In this document: positions 3,739 to 5,637 of the stretch, in pieces
Position numbering within the stretch: position 1 is the first letter of the stretch
How the letters are laid out: each line of letters opens with the position of its first letter
Origin: RGIG1828 sp045592485
GTDB lineage: Bacteria; Bacillota; Clostridia; UMGS1810
Assembly: GCA_045592485.1 (NCBI GenBank)
Contig: JAZNUS010000008.1
Span: forward strand, 1-5,637
Reading direction: 5' to 3'
Length of the DNA: 5,637 bases
Notes under the pieces: generated by a model
What the model saw: the letters and a program-made list of their open reading frames with translations, nothing else
Database searches by the model: none
What the model was told of the DNA's origin: nothing
Program-made: the position numbers and the translations under genes

Positions 3739-5349
3739 ATGTCAAAACAAACCTTTAAAAAGCTTGGCGTGCTTATGATGACTGTTTGCGTTATGCTTTG
3801 TCTTTTCGCAACATGTGCATTTGCCGCTGAGGAAGGTGCGGAAGTTTCCAAGTTCTACGGTACTTTCTGGTCACTTCTCGGACCTGTAATCGCCATTGTA
3901 CTGGCGCTCATCACCAAGGAAGTTTACAGTTCACTTTTCATAGGTATTCTTGCCGGCGCACTTTTCTCGGCAGATTTCAAACCCGTTGCCGCTATGGACA
4001 ACCTTCTCAACGAAGGCTTCATTGCCGCAGTTGCAGGCACAGCAGGTATCTTCATTTTCCTTGTGCTCCTGGGCGTGCTTGTTGCATTAATCAACAAGTC
4101 CGGCGGTAGTGCCGCATTTGGTGCATGGGCATCAAAGAACATCAAATCCAAAATCGGTGCATCAATTGCAACCTTCATTCTTGGTGTTCTCATTTTCATC
4201 GATGACTATTTCAACTGTCTCACAGTAGGCTCTGTTATGAGACCTGTTACCGACAGAAACAAGATTTCAAGAGCAAAGCTTGCATATCTTATCGATGCAA
4301 CAGCAGCTCCGATTTGTATGATTGCTCCCATTTCTTCATGGGCAGCAGCAGTTTCATCCTATGCTCCCGAAGGTCAGGGTCTTGGTCTCTTTATTCAGGC
4401 TATTCCCTACAACTTCTACTCACTTCTCACATTTGTGTTTGTAATCGCTCTTTCTCTTATGAAGTTTGATTACGGCCCAATGAAAAAGCATGAGCTTGCA
4501 GCTATGAAGGGTGACCTTTTCTGCGGCAGTGCAGCTGAAGCCGGAGCCGGAGCAGATGAAGAAGCAGGTTCATCAAGAGGTAAGGTTATCGACCTTATTC
4601 TTCCTATCATTGTTCTTATTGTTGTTTGTGTACTCGCACTTATCTATGTTGGCGGATACTTCTCAGGTGCAAGCTTTGTTGATGCATTCGGTAACACCGA
4701 TGCAACTGTTGGTCTTCCCTGGGGCGCTATCATTGTTCTGGTGTTCACAATCATCTATATGCTTTGCAGAAGAACAATCACCTTCAAGGAAGCTATGGAA
4801 TGCATTCCCAAGGGCTTCAATGCAATGGTTCCCGCAATTCTTATCCTTACCTTTGCAACAGCTCTCAAAAATATTACCGGACTTCTTGGCTCCGATGCCT
4901 TTGTTGAAGGTGCTCTTGCTAATGCCGGTGCACTCAAGAACTTCCTCCCTGCAATCATTTTCCTTGTTGCAATTGGTATTTCTTTCTCAACAGGCACATC
5001 ATGGGGAACCTTTGGTATCCTCATTCCCATCGTTCTCGGAATCTTCGAGCCCGGAACAGAAATCGCAATCATCGGTATGTCTGCATGTCTTGCAGGTTCT
5101 GTTTGCGGTGACCACTGCTCACCCATCTCCGACACAACAATCATGTCGTCGGCAGGTGCACAGTGCAACCACATTAACCATGTTTCAACCCAGCTTCCCT
5201 ATGCAATCACTGTAGCGGCAGTTTCCTTTGTTGCTTACATTATTGCAGGCTTTGTTCAGAGCTGGTACATCGTTCTTCCCATTTCCGCAGTTCTTATGGT
5301 TGCAGTTCTCTTTGCAATTAAAGGAGCTACCAAGGGACATGACGCGTAA
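3739..5349 (+). CDS. NhaC-family Na+/H+ antiporter-type membrane transporter
   Basis: This 536-residue integral membrane protein belongs to the NhaC branch of the ion transporter superfamily. Family signatures are IDDYFNCLTVGSVMRPVTDR (154-173), the helix-break region APISSWAAA (196-204), STGTSWGTFGI (417-427) and GDHCSPISDTTIMSSAGA (457-474). I count about 11-12 hydrophobic segments. A polar loop at about 243-282, rich in Ala, Gly and Glu, splits the two halves. Residues 1-30 resemble a cleavable signal peptide: Lys-rich start, hydrophobic core, then AFA-AEE. Family members exchange Na+ for H+, malate/lactate or amino acids (Met, Tyr and Lys permeases belong to this group), so the substrate cannot be fixed from sequence. 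GGAGG (3727-3731) lies 7 bases before the ATG. Codon use is more uniform and GC-richer than in the SLOG gene, as expected for a well-expressed core gene. Confidence 0.9.
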   Translation: MSKQTFKKLGVLMMTVCVMLCLFATCAFAAEEGAEVSKFYGTFWSLLGPVIAIVLALITKEVYSSLFIGILAGALFSADFKPVAAMDNLLNEGFIAAVAGTAGIFIFLVLLGVLVALINKSGGSAAFGAWASKNIKSKIGASIATFILGVLIFIDDYFNCLTVGSVMRPVTDRNKISRAKLAYLIDATAAPICMIAPISSWAAAVSSYAPEGQGLGLFIQAIPYNFYSLLTFVFVIALSLMKFDYGPMKKHELAAMKGDLFCGSAAEAGAGADEEAGSSRGKVIDLILPIIVLIVVCVLALIYVGGYFSGASFVDAFGNTDATVGLPWGAIIVLVFTIIYMLCRRTITFKEAMECIPKGFNAMVPAILILTFATALKNITGLLGSDAFVEGALANAGALKNFLPAIIFLVAIGISFSTGTSWGTFGILIPIVLGIFEPGTEIAIIGMSACLAGSVCGDHCSPISDTTIMSSAGAQCNHINHVSTQLPYAITVAAVSFVAYIIAGFVQSWYIVLPISAVLMVAVLFAIKGATKGHDA

Positions 5350-5365
5350 TCTCAGAGATTATCAG

Positions 5366-5398
5366 AAATACGGCATCGTAATGATGCCGTATTTTTTT
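5366..5398 (+). terminator. Intrinsic terminator of the NhaC-family gene
   Basis: ATACGGCATC (5368-5377) pairs perfectly with GATGCCGTAT (5383-5392) around a 5-base loop; A-T pairs extend the stem to 12 bp, and the T-run reaches 5398. A second perfect palindrome, TAATCTC-A-GAGATTA (5347-5361), starts exactly at the stop codon and may form an additional small hairpin. The gene is therefore monocistronic. Confidence 0.92.
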
Positions 5399-5432
5399 GC
5401 CTTGAACGAAGAAATATTGTATATTTTCGACC

Positions 5433-5460
5433 TTGCAATAATATTTATTTATGATATAAT
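5433..5460 (+). promoter_or_regulatory. Strong promoter-like sequence upstream of the right-end palindrome
   Basis: TTGCAA (5433-5438), a 16-base spacer and TATAAT (5455-5460) preceded by an extended -10 TGA give a good sigma-A match. Transcription from about 5467 would read through the palindrome at 5503-5615 and on to the window edge. No gene is certain downstream inside the window, so the promoter could serve a gene beyond the edge, a small RNA, or be chance in AT-rich DNA. Confidence 0.5.
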
Positions 5461-5502
5461 TTATTTTATAATGGTATAGTAGCCTTAGCAACCAACACTA
5501 AA

Positions 5503-5615
5503 GGCGGTTTTAAAATATAAATTTCGCCTCACCCATCGTTAAAATACTCGGAAATATTAACATATTCCCTGCGTTTTTGCCTTGATTGAGACAAAATTTA
5601 TTATTTTAAAACTCC
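5503..5615. repeat. 113 bp imperfect palindrome (MITE-like or structured leader)
   Basis: The arm at 5503-5531 matches the reverse complement of 5587-5615 at 25 positions with two one-base gaps; both arms carry GTTTTAAAATA and TAAATTT. The inner arms are weaker but still similar. The centre, GGAAATATTAACATATTCC (5550-5568), is itself a hairpin. All three levels share the same centre near 5559, so the whole block folds as one long hairpin. It has no open frame. It could be a small non-autonomous transposable element or dispersed palindromic repeat, or the folded leader of a transcript from the promoter at 5433-5460. Together with that promoter it accounts for most of the gene-free right end. 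Confidence 0.65.
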
Positions 5616-5637
5616 GTAGGACCTCAAATGGATGAAT

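Noticed and set aside
4511..5215. Long second open frame on the plus strand overlapping the transporter gene
   Set aside because: It is a frame shadow: the protein is a run of Leu, Ser and Gln without domain features, and the overlapping frame is an unmistakable NhaC-family protein.
5628..5637. Start of a new coding sequence (ATG with AGGA six bases before)
   Set aside because: Only three codons are visible, so it cannot be supported as a gene; mentioned under the right-end finding.

Overview
The window looks like chromosome of a low-to-mid GC gut-type Clostridium relative (Clostridia, probably Oscillospirales/Ruminococcus-like). This is inferred from strong AGGAGG-type ribosome sites, TTGACA/TATAAT promoters, U-tailed hairpin terminators, gene families common in those bacteria, and short palindromic intergenic repeats I associate with that group. 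The species cannot be named from the sequence alone.

Layout, left to right. (1) 1-160: no gene; two REP-like GC-rich palindromic repeats and two small hairpins. (2) 161-1236: a divergent pair, a SLOG-fold (YspA/DUF1273-like) protein on the minus strand and an XRE-type regulator on the plus strand. They share a 146-155 bp intergenic region holding a near-consensus promoter and a perfect 15 bp palindrome. A 33 bp direct repeat (31/33) lies at 139-171 and again at 1262-1294, bracketing the pair. (3) 1295-2471: a lone RepA_N-type replication initiator (RepA) of the plasmid/integrative-element kind, with possible iterons and an AT-rich stretch inside its own coding sequence. (4) 2548-3480: a class III Fic AMP-transferase on the minus strand with its own promoter and terminator, bracketed by a second direct repeat (53/54 identical). 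(5) 3508-3583: tRNA-Thr(GGU) on the minus strand with encoded CCA, a perfect -35/-10 promoter and a terminator. (6) 3674-5398: a monocistronic NhaC-family membrane transporter with strong promoter and terminator, which looks like core genome. (7) 5399-5637: no certain gene; a strong promoter-like sequence and a ~113 bp imperfect palindrome.

The accessory genes (SLOG, XRE, RepA, Fic) all lie on the 3' side of the tRNA, and the core-like transporter lies on its 5' side. This is the usual geometry of an element integrated at a tRNA gene. No integrase, relaxase or duplicated tRNA end is visible, so the block reads as a decayed or partial mobile element, or as one end of a larger island. The most system-like parts are the repeat-bracketed SLOG/XRE pair and the repeat-bracketed Fic cassette on either side of repA.
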